Shown here in pieces: positions 53,801 to 64,000 of a DNA stretch of 64,000 nt. Source of the stretch: Dirofilaria immitis (Eukaryota; Nematoda; Chromadorea; Rhabditida; Onchocercidae); assembly GCA_024305405.1 (NCBI GenBank), contig JAKNDB010000068.1:8051501-8115500 (forward strand), in the 5' to 3' direction. Position numbers and translations under genes: made by a program. The notes under the pieces are model-generated. The model made no database searches, was not told the DNA's origin, and saw only the letters and a list, made by a program, of their open reading frames with translations. Each line of letters opens with the position of its first letter. Positions within the stretch are counted from its first letter, which is position 1.

Positions 53801-55568
53801 CGACGTGATGAACGACAGTTTATCAGTGGTGAGTTTCTTTTAAATTGTTTCATTTTTGTTTGTGCCAAATATTGTTTAGCTTTCGCTATTTTAGCAGAAA
53901 AAAAAGTTTGTTTGTTGGAGATTCATGCACTTTATCTACCGAACGCACATTTGTATATTAAACAAATTTGAATTAAGATATGCCTAATTCTTTTTTATTT
54001 TAATTTGACTTCGAATTTCCAATCTCCCATTAACACTATGCACCTACAGTCATTTACATTAAAAAAAAATCGATGTTTCTTTCGAAAAATTCTTCGCTCC
54101 TGCATTTATTTTGACTTTCATAAATTTTCGTGATATTTTGCGTATAAGCACTTTTGCTGCTGGTCTTTTTGAAGTTTATTTTTTACAGTTTAGGCCAATA
54201 TAATACTTTTCGTGTCTCATTTATTTATATTCCTTTTCCAGTTCTTGGGCCACATCTCAAAGCTGAATATATTATTGTTAATCATTTCTCATAGGATAAA
54301 TTTATAATTTTAATATTTTCAGGAAATGCACGGTCTCGGCTTGTTGCTATTGATTCATTATCTTACACTACCCCACGAGTTCAATCACGTTCTTCTTGTC
54401 CACTTCCGACATTTCGACAGGTCGCACTTCATTATTTTTACTTGATTTTTTTGAATATTATTTATGAAATATCTGTGGTTTTAACTTTTCTTCAGGAGAT
54501 CTCGAGACCTGTAGTTTGTCGACCCTGTATGACAACTGAACCAAAGACACAGTCAACAGCCGAGACTTTGGAAACAGCAGCAGCAGTAGCTAGTATAGCT
54601 GCTGATTTAGAAGCGCCTGTGGATAAGGAGGGTGAAGGTGATGGTAAATTAGCAGACTGATTTATAAAATTTACAGTTTTGGTCAATGTGCAAGATTTCT
54701 TCCTGATGTTTCAATAATTAGAACCGGAATTTTCCAATAATTAGCACTCTTAAATTTGAAAGTTATGCTAAAAAAACTGGTTGTAATCACTGCATTCATA
54801 TAGCTTTTAGTTAGAGAAAAAGAGCAGTTTATGTATGTTCAAAAAAATTTTAGAAACGAATGAAAGACTTGAAACTTCTTCTTGGCAAACCATTGAAGAA
54901 CCATTAGTCGGTCAGAAATTGGGGTCTGAACAATGTGCAACTACTGGATCGGTTGATAAAAATAAAAAAGGTATAAATGGTATATGATTTGCAATCATAG
55001 ATACTGAAAATTGTATTAAAAGCTCAATAAATGTAACCAACTTCACAAAATATTACTCCATATGAAAATTAATAACAGTATTTAAAAAAGCAAAAAAAGA
55101 TAATATTGTTCAAAAATTATCTTGAAGCACTTTCTTTTTCAAACTGATATGTTAAGGAGTCGTAGGTTTTCACTGAAAATGTGACATAAACTACGACTTC
55201 AAACAATATGTATATATATTGTATTGAAAATATCTGTCGTTTGATCGTTATCATGATAACAATGGAATTAAGTACCTCATATAGCTGTACTGAATGCACG
55301 AATACTTCATAATTGAAAAGATATATGAATTGGAAATCTGGGACTTTGCTGATAGAATATATTTTACAGAGAGAATATATTAAGTGCATCGGGAACCAGC
55401 AGTAAGCGATCAGCCGCCTCACTTTTAAGACAATCAAGTGATGAAAGTGCGGAAGATGGATTAGCGGTACTAGCATTGGCTGCGGCATCGCGAGCCTTCG
55501 ATTCTGATCAACCACCGCCTCCCAAGAAATCAAAAATACGGTCAATTGGGCTTGGAAGAAGAAGATGA
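47801..55568 (+). CDS. KANSL2/NSL2-like chromatin protein with long C-terminal tail
   Basis: Supported exons: 47801-47875, 47988-48169, 48652-48752, 48913-49073, 49255 to about 49440, about 49650-49921, 50074-50178, 50519-50637, 50910-50979, 51331-51448, 51723-51854, 51983-52034, 52266-52437, 52871-53012, 53078-53162, 53297-53405, 53758-53828, 54323-54420, 54496-54643, 54854-54970 and 55372-55568. Family features: a first Cys module (RCAYVSRRTQLAC), the SLDDDDEDPLKNAEVWTDEE block, a long basic helix (RDLRKLIAEKVRRL), and the second Cys/His module LPKLNHCVVHIYDDRRQRLF ending NFCLRHI. KANSL2 is a subunit of the NSL histone acetyltransferase (MOF) complex; SUMV-1 is the worm counterpart. About 540 residues after the second module are Ser/Arg/Pro-rich, end in a basic PPPPKKSKIRS segment, and have no recognised domain. 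Exon coverage at 48170-48651 and 49440-49921 is incomplete. One-base gaps are suspected at 48075-48078, about 48719 and 52031-52035. Confidence 0.78.
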
Positions 55569-58500
55569 TGAGTAAGACAGATCATATACTTTTCTATATT
55601 CAAAACAAAAAGCGCTAAATGGCGTTTAAGTTACAAAGACAAAAAAACAAAACTATGCTTGATCAGTTGTATGCTCGAGTTTTATCTACCGTATGATAAG
55701 TATGTGCTGCATTGAGTAAATTGATTTCGATTGAGTATGATTATGGATTTCAATTTTTTGTTTTGCTTGCAAAGAATTGGGATTCTGAGACGATGAGGCA
55801 ATGGCTGCTTTGCAAATGCAGCGACTGTTTGAGAGCATTATAAATAATGTTCTAAAAAATTTGGTGATTGACATTCCTCATGAAACTATTATAAAATATT
55901 GGTTATAGTGTTGTAAGATGGAGAGATGCTTGAAAATGAAGATAAGTTTGCTATATGTCGTAATTCAATATTTTGGATTGGTCATTCATAATTGCATTTA
56001 CATACGTAGTCGTCTATTGTTCATCATTATTCGTTTTTAATTTTATAGCTGTGTTGTTATTAAATACAATGAAAGATAAGATTTTGTTATTTTCAGATGA
56101 TTCAACTAAGTTGTGTTGAGTAATATGTAAGTTGCGAGCAAACAAATCTTTTGTATGTAATGTTTATCCAAAACTGTCTATATTTATAATTTCCATTTGG
56201 TGTTACTGACATTGATTTATATCTTTAAACAATATGTTTTTTTTTCAAAGATTTGATGGTACTAATAATATTTAGAAAAGATAAAAGTAGAAGACTGTAG
56301 TGGTACTTCGTCTTGGAAATTTGAGGAATGAAACGTTTCTTGATATAAATATGATTGTCACAGATTGCAGGTCGGCATGATAATATTGCTAGTCAACTAT
56401 GCACAAGTTAAATAAATTTTTTATATGTGGCGTGTTAATATATCCCGACCTTTGTATGATTCTCTAGTCAAGTTTTAATTTCAAAATCTTTAGAAGTGAT
56501 AGTTGGCTGTTCGATCCATTCGTCGCTACTATTACAACTCTGTTACTGGCTATTGGCTTATGATACAGTCAACCATATTATTTGAGTTAAGCTATTTCCT
56601 AGGGTCCATTCAATGATTATTTTGCAAGATTATATGAAATAAAATGTTGAAAAATGGAGAGGCTGTTGAAATTTAATGAAAGCTGCAGTAGTTCTATTCT
56701 TTTATCATAATATACGGTGTAATATACTTATAATATCTGGTATATACATATACAAAAATATGGAGCAAACTAACAAGTTTTAGAAAGCTATTTTACCTAG
56801 CGATCTATGTCTTAATCCATTTTCCTTAAACTTTCTTGTATTTTATAAGGCGTGTTTCTTATGAAGGAATAGTGGAATACATTGAGTATTCTGAGTCTCC
56901 AATAATCACAATTAGGCGGAAAATAGCGATGAGATGTTTTATAGAAGCGCTGAGGCTGGAAATTTTGGAGCTTAATGATATGAGTAGTTATTATTTACAC
57001 TTAACCGTTTATAAGCAGTAAAATCGGAGACGTGTTTTCGATAGCTAGGAATTTTTCCAAAGTAAAAGTTTTTAGTGTTTATCATGTTTTTCTTTTTCTG
57101 CGGGGTTTCAATCTACTGAAATGTTGATTGTTATGAGTTATTGACAACGATAAATTTCAAAAGTTAAATTTGTAATAGCTGAAATTAAACAAGCACAAAG
57201 CTTTGCTTTTAATATAACTGCAACTTGCAGATATACACGCAGAATCTTTACTTACTTTGATTTATCAGTGGCTTGCTGTTTCATTGATAAATTTGTTCAT
57301 CTTCATTGCCATCAAGTTCCATTTTATAAATAAATTGACTCTTAGATAATGGTAACAATTCTTAGTGTTCTTATACAATATGACTGCTGAGTCAGTTGTT
57401 CTTTCTCAAGCCTCTTGTTTTCTTACTATTAGAAGGCAAGATCCTGGGTGTTTCATTTCAATCTGTATTTGTTTATATTTATTGTTTATTCGTACATTGT
57501 TCACCGTAAATAAATCGATAGCTGTGTATTCACAGAATATGGCATAAAAATGAAATTTCTCATGAGATAACTAAGAAATCGAAGATTCATTCCACCAAAT
57601 CAATCAGAAATGCACACAAACTTTCAATACAGAGTCTAATGATTTTATATGAGGCCAAGATCAGGAAATACTTATCAATAATCAAGTTTTATTCATTTCT
57701 AGTACTCTGCAATTATAGGAAAACAAGAAAGTGCTGATTGCTTGAAAGTATGAAACACTATAGAAATAAAAGTGCAATTAAAAAAGCTATTATTTTCTAG
57801 TTTGGTATCAATAATATCATGGATGGAATAATGATAAATTTTGACTGATAAGAGTATCATACACAATGTTCAATAATATTTCCATGTAAACACATCGATC
57901 ATATCATGAATTGCTAGTTTCATGTCATCTCAAATGATATCAATCACTTACATCATTTGTTGGAAATTTTTATAAACTGACTGAACAAGCAGCATTTTTA
58001 TTATTTACATGATCACAATTGTTTCAATTAATAAATTCTGAATAGTTGATCTGAAACAGATGACAACTGCTTGTTCATTAAGTCTAGGCAATTTAATTTT
58101 AATTTTGTCCACTCCACATCAACCTAATAACGAAATATAGTGTCAATAACTATCTAAAAATATAGCTCGTTCCCAGTACTTCCCATTCAAATCGAATCAC
58201 ATCTTTTCAAAAGATCCCGAAAAGCTGTCACGCGATGGTGAGTGCAAGTTCGGCACAACATTACGACATATATCGGCTATGCATAGACCAGTCTGGGAAA
58301 ACAAAGTTTATAAAACTTTGAAATAAAACTTTGAACCTTAAACTGTAATTAAATTTTATCGTGTAAGCTATCGCCACTTCTTAAAATCAGATATGCATGA
58401 CATTTTTGACTCTACTGTCATTTCTGGTGATACGATTAACATAGTCATCGTTCGAAAGGATCACACTTTTCCTGATTATTCCGTTTAATCTCCCACTCAT

Positions 58501-58656
58501 TTGCATGAAGCTTTCGAGATTACGCCTTATACTATTTAAATAATTTAGCTATTGCCACTTCTTAAAATCAGATATGAGGCGTGGATTTTGTTTGTATAAT
58601 TCTATATTTTTAATTATATATATATGTTCTGATAATGAATATTCAAGGGAACACAC
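55569..58656. other. Intergenic region between convergent genes
   Basis: About 3.1 kb of AT-rich sequence between the KANSL2-like gene (+) and bestrophin (-). The right part may contain the unrecognised C-terminal exons of bestrophin. Frames at 56836-57021 and 57365-57547 have no domain. A 30-base direct repeat with one mismatch lies at 58366-58395 and 58547-58576. Confidence 0.5.
58366..58576. repeat. 30-base direct repeat pair near the bestrophin 3' end
   Basis: Copies at 58366-58395 and 58547-58576 share AGCTAT, one mismatch, then GCCACTTCTTAAAATCAGAT. They are 181 bases apart just after the last bestrophin exon I can place. This could be a duplicated 3' UTR piece or a small repeat. Confidence 0.65.
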
Positions 58657-60827
58657 AGTAAGATTCTTGTCGATGAAAAAGCTACACTCCAAGTCATCAT
58701 CATCTTCACCAAATGAATTAAGCAAATTCATCGCTACTTTCATCCATCCGACATAAAATAAAAATTCTACCATTGTCATCACAGGTAACACAATATCAAA
58801 CTATAAAAATTATCATCACTATAGTCTTTGTTGACGGTGCTATTAATTTTTTTTTCAATTTTTCAAGGTATCTATATCCGATGATGTATTCATTGTATAA
58901 AAGTTATGACTTACATGAAATTCGAAGTCGTTTTTAGTAATTGGTAGGAAGTTTTGTCTTGCGAAGAGGCATATGATAAAATAGAAGTAGACGGATATGG
59001 TTATTAGCTGAAACTTTTTAATGTCTGATACATTTTAATGTGTCATAAAAATTACCCGATACTTTATCATTATATAAGGGTGGCAAAAAGACATATCTCA
59101 TCTGTAGCGTGTGATTTGAAAAAAAAATGGTTCAGTAATAGCTTCAAGCGTTTTCTAGATGATATAAAATTAAGTAGGTGATACGATAGGCTAATACAGC
59201 ACAATGTTTAGTTCAAAGTTTGAAAAAGTTTGATTCCATTTCAGAATTACTGATTTTTAATAATTTGTTTGTACGGAAATAGTTATAAGATAGTAAGGAA
59301 TTATTTTGATCAATTTTTATTAAAATTAAAACAAACAGAAAGGTATAATTTATCAAAATACCTGAGGATAGACCAAAGGTAAGAGTACCCAATCATAATT
59401 TGTTAATGTCTGGAGACATTTTCTGAAGACTTTCAATTCCTGAAAAAATGAAAAGTTCAGAATGAGAAACAAAATTTATTGTTGTAGCACAGAAGGATAA
59501 AATAATGCAGACGTCGACAAGTTTGCTCGTTTCTAAATCGTTCATCACTTTGCCACTCCTTCTAGCGTTCAATACGTGTGTCACCGACCAAGTTATTGGC
59601 ATCCAGTACTTATCATACGGCACTTCAAAGCATTCGAATTTCTCTAATTCTTTTTCGTCATAAATCCTGCAAAATTATCTTTTATATAAGATACTATTGA
59701 TAGTTTGTAGGAGAAAAAGAGTTTGTTCGATAATGCAAGTCGTAAGAAAATCTGAACTATTTGGTTTAATTTCTCATATTTTTCTTTCTAGAATCACATC
59801 TGTTTCTATGGTCTTCATCGATTATGGACATGAAGAGAGATACGCTTATCACAAAGTAATAAATTCCTTTCAACTTCGATTTCAAAAATAGAAATACCGG
59901 CTTTCACTAAACTATCCATTGTAGGGAAACGTTTCCGGATGCGTATACTAATATCTCGAAGTACCAAACATTGCGCCAAGCAGGCATTACGCACAATAGT
60001 TCGACGAGACATTCGGGATTTTTCATCTTCACCATGTATGCATGCACTGACGAATAGAGCCAAACTGAATAAATTTTTTCAGCCATGAAACATTACCGAA
60101 AAATTAAGATAAAAGTGAGAAATATTGCTTTTGGTTAAGTAATTACCATCCTTATATCGTAAGATTTTTTTTTCGAGAAAATAGAAATTGCATTAGTAAG
60201 CATTCTACTTGCCAAGTTTAAAATAGCACAAACCTTTCTATAAAACCCATATTTTGTAGTAAAACATTCCATCGAGTAGCAACGGATGAAACAAAAAGCC
60301 CAATATAAATATTAGATTGCTTCGATTTAAATATTTACCAAAGTATATTGCAGTTCGTTTAAATACACTGAAGCACTCAGTATTTAATGGAGGTTTAAAC
60401 TGAACGGAATATTTCTATTCAATCATATGTGGATAATACCGAACTATATCCTCAAGTACAGCTTCATCCTAATGATTAATGCTAAAAATTCGGCGATACA
60501 TTAACATTACCATCGAAGGGTGTTATAATCAGAAGTAATAGAAAGAAAGAAATGAAGTAGTAATCTAAACTGTGGTTACTGATAGAGCGGAGAGAAGCTC
60601 TCCAAAATGTTTTATATATAGGTATAAATATTAGAAAAAGACCTTTCAACTTGCTGACTCATAAACCAGCCCGATTTATAATAATAAGCGATGAGCAAAT
60701 ATAAAATAGTCCAAACAAATAATTCCTTCAATACAATTTTCCATATACTGGCTTTCCAACGAAATAGTAATTTGAGAAATGCAAATACAGATGCCGTAGA
60801 GATATCTAGGTTATAGGACATAACCAT
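58657..60827 (-). CDS. Bestrophin family chloride channel
   Basis: Minus-strand exons 60827-60643, 60367-60234, 60064-59898, 59666-59513, 59439-59362, 59007-58915 and 58800-58657 give about 319 residues of the conserved bestrophin core. Markers in order: SYNLDISTASVFAFLKLLFR and WKASIWKIVLKEL, second helix FILGFFVSSVATRW, the RRTIVR helix and KRFPTMDSLVKAG, then YDKYWMPITW, TNYDWVLLPLVYPQ and FYVGWMKVAMNLLNSFGEDD. FGEDDDD is the Ca-clasp acidic cluster of bestrophins, Ca-activated anion channels of the plasma membrane. Conserved exon order and helices make the family certain. Two exons carry one-base gaps in homopolymers: A5 at 60293-60297 (the FILGFFV helix) and T5 at 59651-59655 (GFMTKKELEKF). 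The variable C-terminal exons after NLTV were not found, so the 3' end is open. Confidence 0.92.
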
Positions 60828-62565
60828 GTTTTCGTTTCCTGTAAGAGATTAATATAGGAAGCCGAGAAACAATTACTGTACCCTCTCACAAATATCTTAT
60901 CATGATCAAAGAATAACTGAATAAGTAGTTGTCGAAACTATAAGTAGTTTGCATTTGATTATAAATTTCAAATTCTTTGAACATTCATTACGGTAGTTTA
61001 TGATGATAGAGAATTTGAAAATTTTATTTTACGGTTAATTTCAATGAATTATTGAAAAACGATCATAATAATGCAAGCATTACACATTGATAGAACAAAT
61101 CTGAAAATACAACTTGGCAATTGTATTTTCATCCATCTGCAAGGGTATATCATTGTCTGCTGTGTAAATAGTTTTTTTTTTTTTTAAATCGTTCATTTTT
61201 ATAACGGGAAGATATTTTCCATGTCCCATATATTTAGCAAAAATATTGATAATAGAAATTGAAACTGATGATTTTTGATTAGTTAGTGTAAACAAATACC
61301 TTCTAAATAAAACGTTTGTTTCGATATCAATACTGATCTATTGCAATTAGACATACTTCATTTGTGAATATGAGATGTTATAACGGGTTGTGTCATAAAC
61401 CAATCGATGGTTAAATTAGTAGATCAAAATATCATTTGTACTAAAAAAAAATTGACTCAAATATGGTGTCTACTGATGTCATCATATTAACATAGGAAAT
61501 TTTATTTGAATTATTATTCAAATAATTTATTTTGAATTATTATTCAAAGGTTAAATGTTACAAACGACCCTTATGATGGTAAGATTGTATGGAGATAAAA
61601 ATAAATATATACAGTACTCATAGCTTTAAATATTAAAATGATTGTTAATGTTAAATATAAATATATGACAGTTTTGTTTTGCTATAATTCATAAGTAGAT
61701 ATACAAAGGAAAGTAGCAATATGTTTAATGCAGCATTTCTATATGATGATTTATTATCATGAGTTGGATAGCATCAATCAGAAAAGATTAAGTGGCAATA
61801 AAAACATTACTTCTCTCATCATGATACTGTTTGTAGCTTTTGCTATTATGACAATAGTTGACTTGTGTTTAGTCATACTGCCAAATATTGTTGATCATTT
61901 TAGAATTGGAATATCCTTCACGGGATCTACCATCAAAGAAATCGTTTATTATTTACCTACTCATATACTGTCTGCCATTTATCACGCATCTGCAAATAGA
62001 TGTACAAAGAAAAAGACTTCGAAGTGAAGTTGTATTCGGAATATATCGCAATATGTCGTAGCGCAGTCCTTCAGATCGCAATTTCTGGAATACTCTACTA
62101 CAACTATTCTATTAATGGCATTAATGCATGTAACAGAACACATAACATCTATTCGGGATAAGGAAATTTCGTAATGTTGCTTGTTGGGATTAAGTTGGGT
62201 TTGCGTTGGTTCGCTATTGCTGGCAGTTATAGTTTGTCAAGAAGGGATGATTACTCGGAGTTTGGGACACCGACATCGTTTGATGATGCTGATAGAGCAC
62301 TATCTGTTTCAACTCAAAAGTTGCAGAGCTCAAAGGTTACCTTATTATATTACTCGTATAGAAATTTGCGGTTATTTACCTTAATATTTTTCTGGTTTTT
62401 AAAAAAAAACCTACGTGAGAATTATAAAAGAGTTTTATGCGTATTTGGCTATGTTAGTATGTCTGATAGTTATTTCTCATAACCACCAGAAAATATGTTT
62501 ATAACATAAAAAGTTTACGAATCTAATGTAATATATTAATGTTGTAGCACAGTAAGAGTTCTAGT
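60828..62565. other. Region between divergent bestrophin and ESS2 genes
   Basis: About 1.7 kb. It holds one membrane-protein-like frame (61728-62027) and a Ser/Asp-rich coding-like stretch near 62220-62330, neither linked to a full gene. The rest is AT-rich with no supported feature. Confidence 0.45.
61728..62027 (+). CDS. Short hydrophobic membrane-protein-like frame, uncertain
   Basis: Ninety-nine codons with two hydrophobic segments (around LIMILFVAFAIMTIVDLCLV and YYLPTHILSAIY) and a basic end, NRCTKKKTSK. The layout resembles the TM6-TM7-tail end of a nematode seven-helix receptor, but no family motif is visible and no upstream exons were found. The frame starts inside AT-rich DNA without a clear splice or leader signal. 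It could be a terminal exon, a receptor relic or a chance frame. Confidence 0.3.
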   Translation: MQHFYMMIYYHELDSINQKRLSGNKNITSLIMILFVAFAIMTIVDLCLVILPNIVDHFRIGISFTGSTIKEIVYYLPTHILSAIYHASANRCTKKKTSK

Positions 62566-63933
62566 ATGTCTGATAACCATTTAGCGAATTCAATAGCGAT
62601 TTTGCAGGTAGTAGTTCTTGGAGCGAAGAAATTAGAAACGGGGAAAGAAGTTCGAGTTGTGCTACCAGAAGAAAAATACCTTGGACGTCTTCAAGAAATT
62701 ATTGTGAAAGATTATTTCCCTGAACTACCAAAATTGAAGGTATATAGTTCTTCTTTCGATTATTTTGTAAGAGAAGTCTTTCCTTAATAAAAATTAATAA
62801 GACTTATGATTTTTCTAGGCTCAGAAAGAATACTTGGATGCAGTCGCGGCAAATGATTTGGCCAGAATTCGTGAATTACAGCTACGTTATAGCACGAAGC
62901 GTACTATTCGACGTACCTCACCTACGAGTGCAATTGACAGCCCGGATATATTTGATTCCAACATACTTGAACCCAACTCTTCTTGTGCAGAATCGAAAAT
63001 TGGAAAAAATGAGGAAGAAACTCTTACAAAGGTTTGATTTCTATAATTTTCATGTTAGGAACGAAATGCATTCAACAAGAGTTAATAAAAAAAAAAAAAT
63101 ATTCATTTTCATAAACAATAGAAATTTCATTTTATTCATAGTCGTATACGAGATAATTTTCCAAAGAGCTACTGAAGAATTTATCAACTTCGGAGTTAAT
63201 ATTTTGATTAATTTATGCGTTGAAAACTAACGGAATTGTTTGGCATTTTGTTATTATATTGACAATATTATTTTCAGAGAAAAAAACGTATGATAATCTT
63301 ACGGTTGATAGTTATTTGAATAAATTCACCTCTGAAGATAATGCATCTTTCGAGGAGCTTGCATTATTGCATAAAAGAAGGAACAAATTCGTAATGCATG
63401 GATGTATGAAGCGGAAAAGAAGCACAACAATCAGTTCGTTACTCGAGGGAAGGGATTAGTGAAGGCCGCTGATGAGCAAATCATGATCTCTTTGGCTCCT
63501 GAAACTGCTGAAGGTATCTTTTATATATGTATTTATTATCATTCTTTCTCCATTTTATTTCGTTAATACTAAATTAGACTTTCAGCAAAACTCACAATAT
63601 CTTTGCCATTTTCGAAATATTTTGTGTCTGCCGTATATATATTTATATAGTCATAAAAAATATGGTGTACGTTTCAATACTCTGAAAAACTTTTAAAAAA
63701 ATTGGTTAACAGGTATTTCTGTTATCCTTATTATTAAGTGGAAGTTATTTATTGCAGTAAGACCTAAAGAGCTTGATAATTGGTCCTATAAGGCGCGAAA
63801 CATTGTACATTTTCATCCGGAAGAGGCACCATTAACATTGGATGAGTATCTTCAGAGACAGAAATCAAAACAACGAGTCATAAACAAAAGTGCTACCCGT
63901 TTTCCGGAGGAGATCAACAAGGAGAAAAAACAG
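62566..63933 (+). CDS. ess-2: ESS2 / DGCR14 splicing factor, 3' end not resolved
   Basis: Exons 62566-62739, 62819-63031, 63278-63513 and 63758-63933. The gene probably continues after 63933, where a GTTTTTTC donor follows AAA AAA CAG, and may leave the window. Family features: VVLPEEKYLGRLQEIIVKDY then FPELPKLKAQKEYLDAV, NKFTSEDNASFEE, the RNAWMYEAEKKH segment, and ELDNWSYKARNIVHFHPEEA. These match ES2/DGCR14 (human: LQTVIQRDFFPD, YTSEDNASF, WKYKAKNSLMYYPEG), a nuclear protein of the spliceosomal C complex. Exon 3 needs two extra A bases, in A7 at 63280-63286 and AAA at 63385-63387, to keep these motifs in one frame. The start codon follows a GTTGTAGCACAG acceptor-like sequence. Confidence 0.88.
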
Positions 63934-64000
63934 GTTTTTTCTTGCAGAGTTCTTCTCAGCTAATAAATCCTAAAATCTTTTGAGTAAAAATGAACGATTA
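63934..64000 (+). other. Right edge of the window, probable ess-2 intron
   Basis: Sixty-seven bases after the last ess-2 exon with a plausible donor and no open continuation in the expected frame. Most likely intron; the window ends before the next exon. Confidence 0.5.

Overview
The window is eukaryotic, AT-rich, intron-rich DNA and reads as a nematode chromosome. Introns are short to medium with TTTCAG-type acceptors, several first exons sit a few bases after a spliced-leader-like acceptor, genes are dense on both strands, and the proteins look like nematode orthologues of conserved metazoan genes. A clade III (spirurid/filarial-type) worm is my guess from composition and gene structure, not a proof. 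I saw no bacterial operon, tRNA, rRNA, CRISPR array, transposase, reverse transcriptase or viral gene. Because the genes are split, exons had to be chained by hand from splice sites, reading phase and protein-family similarity.

Layout, left to right: (1) 1.8-5.0 kb, + strand: core protein 1 of respiratory complex III (ucr-1). (2) 5.3-7.2 kb, +: Rieske iron-sulphur protein (isp-1), 0.33 kb downstream and possibly co-transcribed. (3) 10.1-15.2 kb, +: R3H-domain RNA-binding protein of the encore/R3HDM type. (4) 17.1-17.9 kb, +: mitochondrial ribosomal protein uL18m. (5) 18.2-18.9 kb, -: DSS1/SEM1. (6) 19.4-21.8 kb, -: mitochondrial ribosomal protein mL45, upstream of DSS1 on the same strand. (7) 23.8-33.8 kb, +: a large AMPA-type ionotropic glutamate receptor. 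(8) 34.8-36.7 kb, +: an unrecognised 253-residue protein. (9) 38.2-39.7 kb, -: a SECOND Rieske protein gene with the same intron phases as the first. (10) 41.5-42.7 kb, -: UFC1, the UFM1-conjugating enzyme. (11) 44.8-47.3 kb, +: dynactin p62 (DCTN4). (12) 47.8-55.6 kb, +: a KANSL2/NSL2-like chromatin protein with a long C-terminal tail. (13) 58.7-60.8 kb, -: a bestrophin chloride channel. (14) 62.6 kb to beyond the right part of the window, +: ESS2/DGCR14, a spliceosome-associated protein.

Five genes serve the mitochondrion (ucr-1, two Rieske genes, uL18m, mL45), and three of them encode complex III subunits. The others cover proteasome/TREX-2, UFMylation, dynein transport, histone acetylation, splicing, synaptic transmission and chloride conductance.

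Two things stand out. First, the two Rieske paralogues share substitutions at residues that tune the 2Fe-2S cluster. Second, about a dozen conserved genes or exons are broken by what look like one-base deletions, mostly in homopolymers, always the same sign and always leaving both flanks conserved. This pattern points to residual sequencing error rather than pseudogenes, and it means plain ORF calls in this window are often truncated.
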